The notes under the pieces: generated by a model | Database searches by the model: none | Seen by the model: only the letters and a program-made list of their open reading frames with translations | Told to the model about the DNA's origin: nothing | Part shown: positions 1-9,165 of the stretch, in pieces | Position numbering within the stretch: position 1 is the first letter of the stretch | Layout of the letters: every line of letters begins with the position of its first letter | Assembly: GCF_002355735.1 (NCBI RefSeq) | Contig: NZ_AP014879.1 | Location: 1,984,001-2,048,000, forward strand | Length of the DNA: 64,000 nt | Direction of reading: 5' to 3' | Source of the DNA: Sulfuricaulis limicola | GTDB lineage: Bacteria > Pseudomonadota > Gammaproteobacteria > Acidiferrobacterales > Sulfurifustaceae | Made by a program: the position numbers and the translations under genes

Positions 1-129
1 GGAGCGCGTCAGCCGGATGTCCGGTCAGAATAAGAACAGAACCACAGGGGTATGAATCTTGCCTGGAATTAAAGGAACGCGACGGTACCAGTCCTGTCGG
101 GGGCATTGCGTCGCGCCGGAGATTTTCCC

Positions 130-1056
130 GTGAACACGTCGAAGCTTAACCCCCCGTCGGAACAGGATTTCCACCTCGCCCTGCTGCGCGCTTACATCGA
201 CAGCGCCAACGACGGCATTTTCGTCGTGTGCGACGAAATGAAATTCCACGTGGCCAACCGCCTGCTCGCCAGGTGGCTGGGCGAAACGGAAAAATCCCTG
301 ACGGCGCACAAGCAGCGCATACCCATCACCCGTTTCTTCGGCGACGAAGACAGCAGGAATCTTTTCAGGGAAAAATTCCAGGACGTGCTGAGCGGGAAGC
401 CGGCGCGCTTCGAGTGCCACCTCGAGCCCAAGCTTGGTGAGCCGCGCTGGGTGGAAATCACCCTGAACAAGGTCGATCTCGAGGCCGGCGATCTCGTCAT
501 CGGCGTGGTGCGCGACATCACCGAGCGCCGCGCGCTGCTGGCCGAGGCGCATCACCACGCGCGTCACGACGATCTCACCGGCCTGTTCAACCGGCGCGAG
601 TTCGAGCGCCGACTGAAAGAACTGTTTCAGTCCGCGAAATCCGAGAACGCCCGACACGTCCTGCTCTATGTGGACCTGGACCAGTTCAAGATCGTCAACG
701 ACAGCTGCGGCCACATGGCGGGCGATGAATTGCTGCGCCAGATCGCCGCCCGCACGCAAAACGAGGTGCGCAAGAACGATACCTTCGCGCGCCTCGGCGG
801 CGACGAGTTCGGCGTGTTGCTGGAAAACTGCGAGATGGACCAGGCGCTGGAGATCGCGGAGAAGCTGCGCGAGAGCATCGCCGGTTACCGTTTCCGGTGG
901 AATGACCGGGTGTTCGACGTCAGCGCCAGCATCGGCGTCTGCGCCATCACACAGGCAAGCGCCAGCCCGCTTGACGTTCTTGGCAACGCCGACGCCGCCT
1001 GTTACATCGCCAAGAACAAGGGACGCAACCGCGTGCAGCTGTTCGGCGGGAAATAA
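130..1056 (+). CDS. PAS-GGDEF diguanylate cyclase
   Basis: This is a predicted cytoplasmic diguanylate cyclase that makes c-di-GMP from two GTP. An N-terminal PAS-like sensor (about residues 15-135) ends in a VRDITERR linker typical of PAS-GGDEF junctions. The GGDEF domain follows, with an intact GGDEF motif and an upstream RKND that fits the RxxD inhibitory I-site, so the enzyme should be active and feedback-inhibited. No membrane segment or signal peptide is visible. The GTG at 130 is chosen because a GGAG lies 8 nt upstream; a TTG at 106 is in frame but has no such site. The PAS ligand is unknown. The gene stands alone, followed by a palindromic repeat. Confidence 0.9.
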   Translation: MNTSKLNPPSEQDFHLALLRAYIDSANDGIFVVCDEMKFHVANRLLARWLGETEKSLTAHKQRIPITRFFGDEDSRNLFREKFQDVLSGKPARFECHLEPKLGEPRWVEITLNKVDLEAGDLVIGVVRDITERRALLAEAHHHARHDDLTGLFNRREFERRLKELFQSAKSENARHVLLYVDLDQFKIVNDSCGHMAGDELLRQIAARTQNEVRKNDTFARLGGDEFGVLLENCEMDQALEIAEKLRESIAGYRFRWNDRVFDVSASIGVCAITQASASPLDVLGNADAACYIAKNKGRNRVQLFGGK

Positions 1057-1075
1057 CCTCGTCTCAAAATGGTTT

Positions 1076-1165
1076 CATGTAGGTTGGGGTGATGCGCGCA
1101 GCGCCGAACCCCAACAATGTCTTTCGTTCGCGTTGGGGTTCGCTACGCTCACCCCAACCTACATG
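1076..1165. repeat. Large interspersed palindromic repeat
   Basis: Two 17 nt arms match perfectly (CATGTAGGTTGGGGTGA and its complement). Inside them is a second, less perfect complementarity around CGAACCCCAAC and GTTGGGGTTCG, so the element can fold into one long hairpin. It lies between the convergent cyclase and hrpB genes, where it could also stop transcription, although there is no U-run. The wording resembles REP-like repeats common in beta- and gammaproteobacterial intergenic DNA. Confidence 0.8.
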
Positions 1166-1189
1166 TTGCATCAGGAACAGCCGGCGACA

Positions 1190-3757
1190 TCAGCGATCTG
1201 TTCTCCGTCTGGCACGACGCGTCGGCGTGGCGGTCCATGGGTCGTCGGGCCATGGGTGTTTTGGATATTTCCCCTTTAATTCTTTTTTGACCTCCGGATA
1301 GGTCCGCTCCCAGAAACCGCGCAGGTCCTGCGTGACCTGGATCGGCCGCTGCGCCGGGGACAGCAGGTGCAATGTCACGGGAATTTTTCCCCAGGCCACG
1401 CGCGGCGTGTCCGCCAGACCGAACATTTCCTGCAATTTCACCCGGAGCACCGGGGATTCGCCCGGGAAGTATTCGAGGCGCAGGTGCGAGCCGCTCGGCA
1501 CTTCCACATGCGTCGGCGCGCCCTCTTCCAGTCGCCGGCCCCTGTCCCAATCCAGCCGCGACTTGAGAATGGTCAGCAGGTCCAACCGCGCCAGGTGATC
1601 GCGCCGCAACATGCCGTCGAGATACGGCCCGAGCCATTCCGCGAGCGTTTCGCTCAACGCCGCGTCCGAAACATCCGGCCAGTTCTCGTCCGGCAGCCAC
1701 TGGCGCAGCGACAGCACCCGCGTCTGCCACTCACGCGTCTCGCGCGTCCACGGCAACGTCTCGATGCCTAGTCGGCGGATGCCTTCGAGCATGGCCGCGC
1801 GGATCCTTTCCGGGTCGGCTTTGGCCAACGGCTTGCTGTCCAGCACCAGCGCGCCGAAGCGCTCCTCGCGCCGCGCGATCACCACCTGCTGCGGCGCGTC
1901 CCAGCGCACGATATCTTGCAGGAGGATATGCGCGGCGAGATGTTCACGCAGCGTATCCATATTGAGCGGGGCGGCGGAATAAATCAGGCCTTCCGTCTCG
2001 GTCGCTCCCGGCATCCTGCCTCCCGCGACACTTACGCGTCCCTGTGCATCGCCTGCACTTACATTGGCCGCCACGATGCAAGGCTGACGCAGGCGCATCT
2101 CCGACTCGTGCAGGCGCGCGCCACGGCCGGAGGCAAGCAAGTAACGCGTCTCGCCCGGCGCGCGCGCCAGCGCCACGCGGTCGGGATAGGCCAGCGCCAG
2201 CAGCAAACCGGTCTGTTGCACATCCATGGCGGGTGCGGATTTGGCGGAGGACAGCAGGCGCTGGAACTGCTGCGCCGCCTGATTGACGCGCGTGCAGCCA
2301 TTGGCATCGGCCTGATGCGACTGCGCGCCGGCGCGGCCGTTCTGGCGAAACGCCTGCAGCGCCTCGACGCGCTGCACGAAATCGGCCGAGCGGCGCGCCT
2401 CGCCGGTGAGGATGTCGCGCTCGGACAACAGCGCCGCGATGTCACAGGCCAGCGTTCCCTGTCCGAGCTGCTGCGCGGCAAACAACATGTGCGACAAGCG
2501 CGGATGCAGCGGCAGGCGCGCCATGGCGCGTCCGGTTTCCGTGGCGCGGCCATCGGCGTCCACCGCATCAAGCTCGGCCAGCAACTCGTGCGCCTGATTG
2601 AACGCGGCCTCGGGCGGCGGATCGAGCCAGCTGAGCATACGCACATCGCGCACGCCCCACGCGGCCAATTCCAGCGCCAGCGGCGCCAGATCGGCGCCGC
2701 GGATTTCCGGCAGGGATTGCGGCACCAGGCCGCGCTGCGTGGTCTCGCTCCACAACCGGTAACACACGCCGGGCGCGAGGCGGCCGGCGCGGCCGGCGCG
2801 CTGCTCGCTCGAGGCGCGCGATATGCGCACCGTGGTCAGGCGCGACAGGCCGGAACCCGGATCGAACTGCGGCACGCGCGCGAACCCGCCGTCCACCACC
2901 ACGCGCACGCCCTCGATGGTCAGGCTGGTTTCGGCGATGGGCGTGGCCAGCACGATCTTGCGCCGGCCGGCGCCGGGCTGGATAGCGCGGTCCTGCGCCT
3001 CCCACGGCAGATCGCCGTAAAGCGGGAACAGTTCCGCGCCGGTCCCGATCCGGGCCTGCAACAGTTCCTGCGTACGCCGGATTTCCCACGCGCCCGGGAG
3101 AAACACGAGCACGTCGCCTTCGTGCTTTTCGAGGGCGTTCACGACGCTGTCGCACACGGTCTGCGGCAAGGGGCCCTCGGGATCGCGCGGCAGATAATGG
3201 ATGTCCACCGGATAGCTGCGGCCCTGGCTGGTAACGACCGGCGCGTCGTTGAGGAGCTTCGACACCGCCGCGCCGTCGAGCGTGGCCGACATCACCAGGA
3301 TTTTCAGGTCCTCGCGCAGCGCCTTCTGGCTGTCGAGGCACAGCGCCAGCGCCAGGTCGGCGTGCAGGTGGCGCTCGTGAAACTCGTCGAAAATGACCAG
3401 CCCGACGTTTTTCAGTTCCGGATCGCTTTGCAGGCGACGCGTGAGAATGCCCTCGGTCAGCACCTCGATGCGCGTCTGCGCGGATACTTTGGATTCGAAA
3501 CGGATGCGATAACCCACGGTCTGTCCCGGAGATTCACCGCGCAGCGTGCTCATGCGCGCGCAGGCGGCGCGCGCCGCCAGCCGCCGCGGCTCGAGGATCA
3601 GGATGGAACGGCCAGCGAGCCAGGGCTCGTTCAGCAGCGCGAGGGGAACATGCGTGGTCTTGCCGGCGCCGGGCGGGGCCTGCAATACCACGGCGGCATT
3701 CGCCGCCAGCGTCGCGCGCAATTCCGGCAGGGCATCGTCGATGGGCAGGCGGTCCAT
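1190..3757 (-). CDS. hrpB: ATP-dependent RNA helicase HrpB
   Basis: HrpB is a DEAH-type superfamily 2 helicase of the bacterial HrpA/HrpB group; its physiological RNA substrate is poorly defined. The protein shows Walker A APPGAGKTT (Lys about 33), DEFH in IFDEFHERH as motif II, SAT in VMSATLDG as motif III and QRAGRAGR as motif VI. The helicase core is followed by a winged-helix/ratchet region and the HrpB-specific C-terminal domain. At 855 residues it fits the family. The ATG at 3757 is preferred over an in-frame start at 3811 because the family begins close to this point. There is no Shine-Dalgarno site, but a TAGACT hexamer lies 7 nt upstream, which would fit a leaderless message. It is divergent from the hydrolase at 3859. 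Confidence 0.95.
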   Translation of the reverse strand: MDRLPIDDALPELRATLAANAAVVLQAPPGAGKTTHVPLALLNEPWLAGRSILILEPRRLAARAACARMSTLRGESPGQTVGYRIRFESKVSAQTRIEVLTEGILTRRLQSDPELKNVGLVIFDEFHERHLHADLALALCLDSQKALREDLKILVMSATLDGAAVSKLLNDAPVVTSQGRSYPVDIHYLPRDPEGPLPQTVCDSVVNALEKHEGDVLVFLPGAWEIRRTQELLQARIGTGAELFPLYGDLPWEAQDRAIQPGAGRRKIVLATPIAETSLTIEGVRVVVDGGFARVPQFDPGSGLSRLTTVRISRASSEQRAGRAGRLAPGVCYRLWSETTQRGLVPQSLPEIRGADLAPLALELAAWGVRDVRMLSWLDPPPEAAFNQAHELLAELDAVDADGRATETGRAMARLPLHPRLSHMLFAAQQLGQGTLACDIAALLSERDILTGEARRSADFVQRVEALQAFRQNGRAGAQSHQADANGCTRVNQAAQQFQRLLSSAKSAPAMDVQQTGLLLALAYPDRVALARAPGETRYLLASGRGARLHESEMRLRQPCIVAANVSAGDAQGRVSVAGGRMPGATETEGLIYSAAPLNMDTLREHLAAHILLQDIVRWDAPQQVVIARREERFGALVLDSKPLAKADPERIRAAMLEGIRRLGIETLPWTRETREWQTRVLSLRQWLPDENWPDVSDAALSETLAEWLGPYLDGMLRRDHLARLDLLTILKSRLDWDRGRRLEEGAPTHVEVPSGSHLRLEYFPGESPVLRVKLQEMFGLADTPRVAWGKIPVTLHLLSPAQRPIQVTQDLRGFWERTYPEVKKELKGKYPKHPWPDDPWTATPTRRARRRTDR

Positions 3758-3858
3758 GGCGGCGAGTCTACTCGAAACTCCGGTGGGCGCTAAGCCGACA
3801 ACGACAATCACTCCCGGCTTTCGCGCTGGCCCAAAGCGGGTGAAGCCACTACTATAAA

Positions 3859-4740
3859 ATGGACATGGACACCCTGCGCACCCTGCAAACCACCGACGGC
3901 GTCACGCTCGGTTATCGCGTGCTGCGCCAGAGCGCGACACCGCGGCAGACTCTCGTGCTGCTGCACGGCATGGCCAGCAACATGACCCGCTGGTCCGAAT
4001 TCATCGAACAAACCACGCTGAAGACAGGCTGGGACATCCTGTGCCCCGATCTGCGCGGTCACGGCGCCTCCTTCACGCGCCGCCGGCTCAACCTGGACTG
4101 CTGGTGCCGGGACCTGCTGGCCCTGCTGGACACGGAGGGCAGCGACCGGGCGGTGCTGATCGGCCACAGCCTGGGCGCGCAGGTGGCCGTGCATTTTGCG
4201 GCGCGTTACCCGGCGCGCGTGCACGGACTGGCGCTGATCGATCCGGTGTTTCATGCGGCCCTGCGCGGCACGCTGCGGACGGCGAATCTCATGCGGCCCG
4301 TCATCAGGGCGCTGGTGTCCTGCATTGCCGTCTTGAACCGGCTCGGCCTGCGCCGGAGCCGGATTCCCGGACGCGACCTGAGAAAAATGGACGAGGCCAC
4401 GCGGGCGAAACTGCTCCGGGCGGGAAAACAGGAGGAGATGGTCGAGCTTTATTCCTCGCCCTGGGAGGACCTGAAATTTTTTCCGGTGGGGAGTTACCTG
4501 CAGGAACTGCTGGAGATGATCCGGCCGCTGCCGGAGCTGGCGCGGATACCGGCGCCAATCCTGGCCCTGCTTTCAACCGGCATCACTTACACCGACCCGC
4601 AAACCACGCGCGCGCTGCTCGCCCAAAATCCGCGGACACGGATCGTGACGATCGAGGCCTATCACTGGCCGCTGACGGAGAATCCCGTGCAGGTGCGGGA
4701 AGCCATCGAACAATGGTGTAACGAACTGGCAATTCGCTGA
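3859..4740 (+). CDS. Alpha/beta-fold hydrolase
   Basis: This is a cytoplasmic hydrolase of the alpha/beta fold; the substrate cannot be named. The nucleophile elbow GHSLGAQ places Ser near residue 104, an oxyanion-hole HGMASN lies near residue 36, and a C-terminal histidine sits in EAYHWPL. A cap region rich in Arg and Leu (about residues 145-215) separates the core halves. Length (293 aa) is normal. The start is uncertain: no ribosome binding site precedes the ATG at 3859, while a TATAAA at 3853-3858 lies exactly 6 nt before a second in-frame ATG at 3865, so a leaderless start at 3865 is likely. It is divergent from hrpB. Confidence 0.85.
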   Translation: MDMDTLRTLQTTDGVTLGYRVLRQSATPRQTLVLLHGMASNMTRWSEFIEQTTLKTGWDILCPDLRGHGASFTRRRLNLDCWCRDLLALLDTEGSDRAVLIGHSLGAQVAVHFAARYPARVHGLALIDPVFHAALRGTLRTANLMRPVIRALVSCIAVLNRLGLRRSRIPGRDLRKMDEATRAKLLRAGKQEEMVELYSSPWEDLKFFPVGSYLQELLEMIRPLPELARIPAPILALLSTGITYTDPQTTRALLAQNPRTRIVTIEAYHWPLTENPVQVREAIEQWCNELAIR

Positions 4741-4747
4741 AAAAGCT

Positions 4748-4911
4748 CGTCACCCCGGCGTAAGCCGGGGTCCAGGATATTAAAAAATCAGTAATATGCT
4801 GTTGCTGCCCGGGGTGCAGCCAAACCCGCTGCACCCGCTCGGCGGCGCGAACATACGTTAAGTATGTTCGCGAAAACCCCGCCTCGCCCGGCTTTCGCCG
4901 GAATGACAAGC
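4748..4911. repeat. MITE-like composite repeat with hairpins
   Basis: The element has related inverted ends: GTCACCCCGGCGTAAGCC on the left and GGCTTTCGCCGGAATGAC on the right. Between them are two separate hairpins. One has 9 bp arms (4812-4836, GGGTGCAGC). The other has 10 bp arms (4847-4871, GCGAACATAC) around the loop GTTAA. The same loop recurs in an unrelated stem at 52856-52882. The ends resemble the widespread CATTCCCGCGAAAGCGGGAATCC-type repeats of proteobacteria, of which another piece lies at 24601-24620. It separates two convergent genes and could act as a transcription barrier. Confidence 0.7.
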
Positions 4912-4920
4912 TCAAAGGAT

Positions 4921-6411
4921 TTACGGCTGGATGGCGATGAAAAGCTTCCGCCCCTGACGATTGATCAGCAGCAACGTGCTGCCCTGCTTCGTCAGCTTGG
5001 CGCTCAGGTGCTTGTAATCACCGATATTGCGCACCGGTTGGCGGTTGATCTCCGTAATGACGTCGCCTTGCTGCAAGCCGGCTTCCTCGGCGGCGCTGCC
5101 CTCTTCCACGCCGGCGATAACCACACCCGCGGTGCCGGCGGGCAGGCCGAGCTGACGCGCGATTTCAGCCGTCAGGTTGCGCACCTCGACGCCCGCCAGC
5201 GCGGTGTTCTTGCCGTCGCCCTGCACTGTCTCGTCGTTCGTCTGCGCCACGTCCTTCGGCTGTTCGGTGATCTTCACTTCGACCGACACGGTTTTCTTGT
5301 CGCGCAGCAGTTCGACCTTCACAGTCTTGCCGACCGGCGTCTGCGCCACGGTGTTGCGCAGGATGCTCGTGCTCTCCACGGTCTTGCCGTTGAAGGCAGT
5401 GATGACGTCGCCGCTCTGGATGCCGGCCGCCGCGGCCGGGCTGTCCGGAATGATCTCGCTGACCAGGGCACCTCTGGCTTCCTTCAGACCGAACTGCTTG
5501 GCCAGGTCCGGCGTGACGTCCTGGATCGAAACACCGAGCCAGCCGCGCACCACCTTGCCGCCCTTGATCAGGCTGTCCATGACGCTGCGCGTCATGTTGC
5601 TCGGCACGGCGAAGCCGATGCCCATGTATCCGCCGGAACGCGAGAAGATCGCGGTGTTGATGCCCACCAGCTCGCCGCGCGCGTTGACCAGCGCGCCGCC
5701 CGAGTTGCCGGGGTTGATCGCAGCGTCGGTCTGGATGAAATCCTCGTAATCGGCGATGCCGACGTTGGCGCGCCCGACGGCGCTGACGATACCCTGCGTC
5801 ACGGTCTGGTTGAGCCCGAAGGGATTGCCGATGGCCAGCACGTATTCGCCAACCTCGAGCTTGTCCGAATCACCCCACGGCACCATCGGCAGGTCCTTGG
5901 CGTTGATCTTGATCACGGCGATGTCGGACTTGGGATCGGTGCCCACGACCTTGCCGGTGAACTCGCGCTTGTCGTTGAGCAACACCTTGATCTCGTCGGC
6001 CTTGGCCACGACGTGGTTGTTGGTGACGATGTAGCCGGCGGAATCCACGATCACGCCGGAACCGAGGCTGTTCTCGCGCCGTTCGCGCGGAATCTGGAAG
6101 CGGTGAAAAAATTCCTCGCCGAAAAACTGGCGGAAGAAGGGGTCGTCCATGAACTGGCCCGACATCTGGCCGCCCTGCTTTACCAGGCGCGTGGTGGAAA
6201 TGTTCACCACCGCGGGCATGACCGCCTTGACTACCGGAACGAAATTGGGCGGGGTGGCGCCGATGACCGGTGGCGCGGTTTCCGCGGGGGCGCTGGTGGC
6301 GCTCGGCAGCCAGTCGAGGCGCGAGCTGAAAACGATTCCGGCAATGATGCCGCTCACCAGGAATACCCCGGCGATGATTCCCACCTTGAACGAACGTCTG
6401 TCAATCGTCAT
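4921..6411 (-). CDS. Do-family serine endopeptidase, DegQ/MucD-like
   Basis: This is an HtrA/Deg periplasmic protease that degrades or refolds misfolded envelope proteins. The trypsin-like domain carries the triad His133 (NNHVV), Asp163 (KSDIAVIK) and Ser237 (GNSGG). Two PDZ domains follow, at roughly residues 265-355 and 405-490. Residues 9-29 are a hydrophobic segment that may be a membrane anchor rather than a cleaved signal, since no clear peptidase site follows. The ATG at 6411 is chosen over 6453 because GGGAGG lies 7 nt upstream. At 496 aa with two PDZ domains it matches DegP/DegQ/MucD rather than the single-PDZ DegS. It follows clpB on the same strand with a 65 nt gap. Confidence 0.93.
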   Translation of the reverse strand: MTIDRRSFKVGIIAGVFLVSGIIAGIVFSSRLDWLPSATSAPAETAPPVIGATPPNFVPVVKAVMPAVVNISTTRLVKQGGQMSGQFMDDPFFRQFFGEEFFHRFQIPRERRENSLGSGVIVDSAGYIVTNNHVVAKADEIKVLLNDKREFTGKVVGTDPKSDIAVIKINAKDLPMVPWGDSDKLEVGEYVLAIGNPFGLNQTVTQGIVSAVGRANVGIADYEDFIQTDAAINPGNSGGALVNARGELVGINTAIFSRSGGYMGIGFAVPSNMTRSVMDSLIKGGKVVRGWLGVSIQDVTPDLAKQFGLKEARGALVSEIIPDSPAAAAGIQSGDVITAFNGKTVESTSILRNTVAQTPVGKTVKVELLRDKKTVSVEVKITEQPKDVAQTNDETVQGDGKNTALAGVEVRNLTAEIARQLGLPAGTAGVVIAGVEEGSAAEEAGLQQGDVITEINRQPVRNIGDYKHLSAKLTKQGSTLLLINRQGRKLFIAIQP

Positions 6412-6476
6412 GAATTTTCCTCCCGGCAAGCGGGCTATTTTATCCATGAGCATGGATGGCGGAAATACGGAAAAGT

Positions 6477-9098
6477 TCAGCGCGCGGCGCGGTCGGTTGC
6501 CACGGCCTTTTTGGGCGCCGCCTGTTTCCGGCGGAAAACCAGCTCATCGCCGGCCACGTCGACCTCGATGACGTCCTTCGGCCCGAACTTGCCGGACAGG
6601 ATCTCCTGTGCCAGCGGATTTTCCACGTGCTGCTGGATGGCGCGCTTGAGCGGACGCGCCCCGAATACCGGGTCGAAGCCGGCCGCGGCCAGCTTGTCCA
6701 GCGCCTTCGGCGTCAGCTCCAGGTCCATCTCGCGCGCCTGCAGGCGTTCGCGCAGATACCGGACCTGCAGCTCGGCGATGCGGTGCAGCTGCTCGCGCCC
6801 GAGCGGATGGAACACCACGATATCGTCGATGCGGTTGATGAATTCGGGACGGAAATGGCCGGACACGATGTTCATGACCGCATTCTTCATTTTGTCGTAG
6901 TTCTCCTCCCCGGCGAGTTCCTGGATCAGATTCGAGCCCAGGTTCGAGGTCATGACGATCACGGTATTACGGAAATCCACGGTGCGGCCCTGGCCGTCGG
7001 TGAGGCGGCCGTCGTCCAGCACCTGCAACAACACGTTGAACACGTCCGGGTGCGCCTTCTCGACCTCGTCGAGCAGGATCACGGAATAGGGTTTGCGGCG
7101 CACCTGCTCGGTGAGCTGGCCGCCCTCTTCATAGCCCACGTAGCCGGGCGGCGCGCCGATCAGCCGCGCGACCGTGTGCTTTTCCATGTATTCCGACATG
7201 TCAACGCGCACCATGGCCTCGTCGCTGTCGAACAGGAAACCGGCGAGTGCCTTGGTCAGCTCGGTCTTGCCCACGCCCGTGGGACCGAGAAACAGGAACG
7301 AACCGTAGGGACGGCGCGGATCGGACAGGCCGGCGCGCGAACGGCGGATGGCGTTCGACACCACGCGGATGGCCTCGTCCTGCCCGACCACGCGGTGGTG
7401 CAGCGCCTCTTCCATGCGCAGCAGCTTCTCGCGCTCGCCTTCCATCATGCGCGACACCGGTATGCCGGTCCAGCGCGACACCACCTCGGCGATTTCGTTT
7501 TCAGTCACGGCGTTGCGCAGCAACTTGCGTTCCTGGCCTTCGGCCGCCTGCGCGGCGCTGAGCTGCTTTTCGAGTTCGGGGATGCGGCCGTATTGCAGCT
7601 CGGACATGCGAGCCAGGTCGCCGGCACGGCGCGCGGTTTCAAATTCCAGACGCGCGCGGTCGAGCGCTTCCTTTATATGCTGCGCGCCATGCACGGCGGC
7701 CTTCTCCGACTTCCAGACCTCATCCAGGTCGGAATATTCCTTTTCCAGTTTTTTGATTTCGCCTTCGAGCGTGGCCAGGCGCTGTTTCGAGGCCTCGTCG
7801 GTTTCCTTCTTGAGCGCCTCGCGCTCGATCTTGAGCTGGATCAGGCGACGGTCGAGGCGGTCCATGGATTCGGGCTTGGAGTCGATCTCCATGCGGATGC
7901 GCGAGGCCGCTTCGTCCACCAGGTCGATGGCCTTGTCCGGCAGCTGGCGACTGGTGATGTAGCGGTGCGACAGCGTGGCCGCGGCGACGATGGCCGGGTC
8001 GGTGATGTCCACGCCGTGATGCACCTCGTATTTTTCCTTCAGCCCGCGCAGGATGGCGATGGTGTCCTCGACGCTCGGCTCGTCGACCAGCACCTGCTGA
8101 AAACGGCGCTCCAGCGCGGCGTCCTTCTCCACGTACTTGCGGTATTCATCGAGCGTGGTGGCGCCGATGCAGTGCAGGTCGCCGCGCGCCAGCGCCGGCT
8201 TCAGCATGTTGCCGGCATCCATGGCGCCCTCGGCCTTGCCGGCGCCGACCATGGTATGCAGTTCGTCGATGAACAGGATGATGCGGCCTTCCTGCTTCGA
8301 CAAATCCTTGAGTACGGCCTTGAGACGTTCCTCGAACTCGCCGCGGAACTTGGCGCCGGCGATGAGCGATCCCATGTCGAGCGACAGCAGGCGCTTGCCC
8401 TTCAGCCCTTCCGGCACTTCGCTGTTGATGATGCGCTGCGCCAGGCCTTCCACGATCGCGGTCTTGCCGACACCCGGCTCGCCGATCAGCACCGGGTTGT
8501 TCTTGGTGCGGCGTTGCAGGATCTGGATGCAGCGGCGGATTTCCTCGTCGCGCCCGATCACCGGGTCGAGCTTGCCCTGCTCGGCGCGCTCGGTGAGATC
8601 GATGGTGTATTTTTCCAGCGCCTGACGGCCTTCCTCGGCGCTCGCGTCCTCCACCTTCTGCCCGCCGCGCATGGCCTCGATGGCCTTCTCGATGCCGTTT
8701 CTGGAAACGCCGGCCTCCTTCAGCAGGCGTCCGAATTCGCCCTTGTCCTCGAGCGCCGCGAGCAGGAACAACTCGCTGGAAATATACTGGTCGCCGCGCT
8801 TCTGCGCGTACTTGTCGGTGAGGTTGAGCAGATTCGCCAGATTGTTCGAGACATGCACCTCACCGCCCGCGCCTTCCACCGTGGGCTGGCGGTCGAGCAG
8901 CTGGGAGAGCTTGGTGCGCAGGGCATTGACGTTGACGTCGGACTTGGCCAGCAGGCTGCGCGTGGTGCCGCCTTCCTGGTCGAGCAGCGCGGCCATGAGA
9001 TGCGCCGGTTCGATGAACTGGTGGTCACGCCCGAGCGCGAGGCTCTGGGCGTCGGCCAGCGCCTGCTGGAATTTGGTGGTCAGTTTGTCCATGCGCAT
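6477..9098 (-). CDS. clpB: ATP-dependent disaggregase ClpB
   Basis: ClpB is a hexameric Hsp100 disaggregase that works with DnaK to rescue aggregated proteins. The N-terminal double Clp-N domain (about 1-150) is followed by AAA module 1 ([17 protein letters not shown]), the long coiled-coil middle domain (about 410-530) that defines ClpB, and AAA module 2 (GPTGVGKTE). There is no IGF loop for ClpP, as expected for ClpB and unlike ClpA in this window. The start [10 protein letters not shown] aligns with known ClpB N-termini, and GGAG lies 10 nt upstream. Length 873 aa is close to the usual 857-865. A sigma-32-type promoter lies just upstream. Confidence 0.98.
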   Translation of the reverse strand: MRMDKLTTKFQQALADAQSLALGRDHQFIEPAHLMAALLDQEGGTTRSLLAKSDVNVNALRTKLSQLLDRQPTVEGAGGEVHVSNNLANLLNLTDKYAQKRGDQYISSELFLLAALEDKGEFGRLLKEAGVSRNGIEKAIEAMRGGQKVEDASAEEGRQALEKYTIDLTERAEQGKLDPVIGRDEEIRRCIQILQRRTKNNPVLIGEPGVGKTAIVEGLAQRIINSEVPEGLKGKRLLSLDMGSLIAGAKFRGEFEERLKAVLKDLSKQEGRIILFIDELHTMVGAGKAEGAMDAGNMLKPALARGDLHCIGATTLDEYRKYVEKDAALERRFQQVLVDEPSVEDTIAILRGLKEKYEVHHGVDITDPAIVAAATLSHRYITSRQLPDKAIDLVDEAASRIRMEIDSKPESMDRLDRRLIQLKIEREALKKETDEASKQRLATLEGEIKKLEKEYSDLDEVWKSEKAAVHGAQHIKEALDRARLEFETARRAGDLARMSELQYGRIPELEKQLSAAQAAEGQERKLLRNAVTENEIAEVVSRWTGIPVSRMMEGEREKLLRMEEALHHRVVGQDEAIRVVSNAIRRSRAGLSDPRRPYGSFLFLGPTGVGKTELTKALAGFLFDSDEAMVRVDMSEYMEKHTVARLIGAPPGYVGYEEGGQLTEQVRRKPYSVILLDEVEKAHPDVFNVLLQVLDDGRLTDGQGRTVDFRNTVIVMTSNLGSNLIQELAGEENYDKMKNAVMNIVSGHFRPEFINRIDDIVVFHPLGREQLHRIAELQVRYLRERLQAREMDLELTPKALDKLAAAGFDPVFGARPLKRAIQQHVENPLAQEILSGKFGPKDVIEVDVAGDELVFRRKQAAPKKAVATDRAAR

Positions 9099-9134
9099 GG
9101 GAAAGCGGCTCCGGAATTTTCGTATTGGCTGTCT

Positions 9135-9163
9135 ATTTGGGGCGATAACCTCTTTTTTTCAAG
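9135..9163 (-). promoter_or_regulatory. Sigma-32 heat-shock promoter of clpB
   Basis: Reading toward clpB, the sequence is CTTGAAA, 14 nt, CCCCAAAT. This fits the RpoH consensus CTTGAAA-N(about 14)-CCCCATnT in spacing and in all but one or two positions. It lies in the short gap between the acyltransferase gene and clpB, 37 nt before the clpB ATG. Confidence 0.75.
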
Positions 9164-9165
9164 TG

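Noticed and set aside
1-129. Possible end of an upstream gene at the left edge
   Set aside because: No frame with recognisable protein content enters from the edge; the frame at 25-759 on the minus strand is antisense to the PAS-GGDEF gene.
1916-3793. A 625-codon open frame on the plus strand opposite hrpB
   Set aside because: It is an antisense shadow of a GC-rich gene: Arg/Ala/Gln/His-rich low-complexity translation with no domain, while the minus strand encodes clear helicase motifs.
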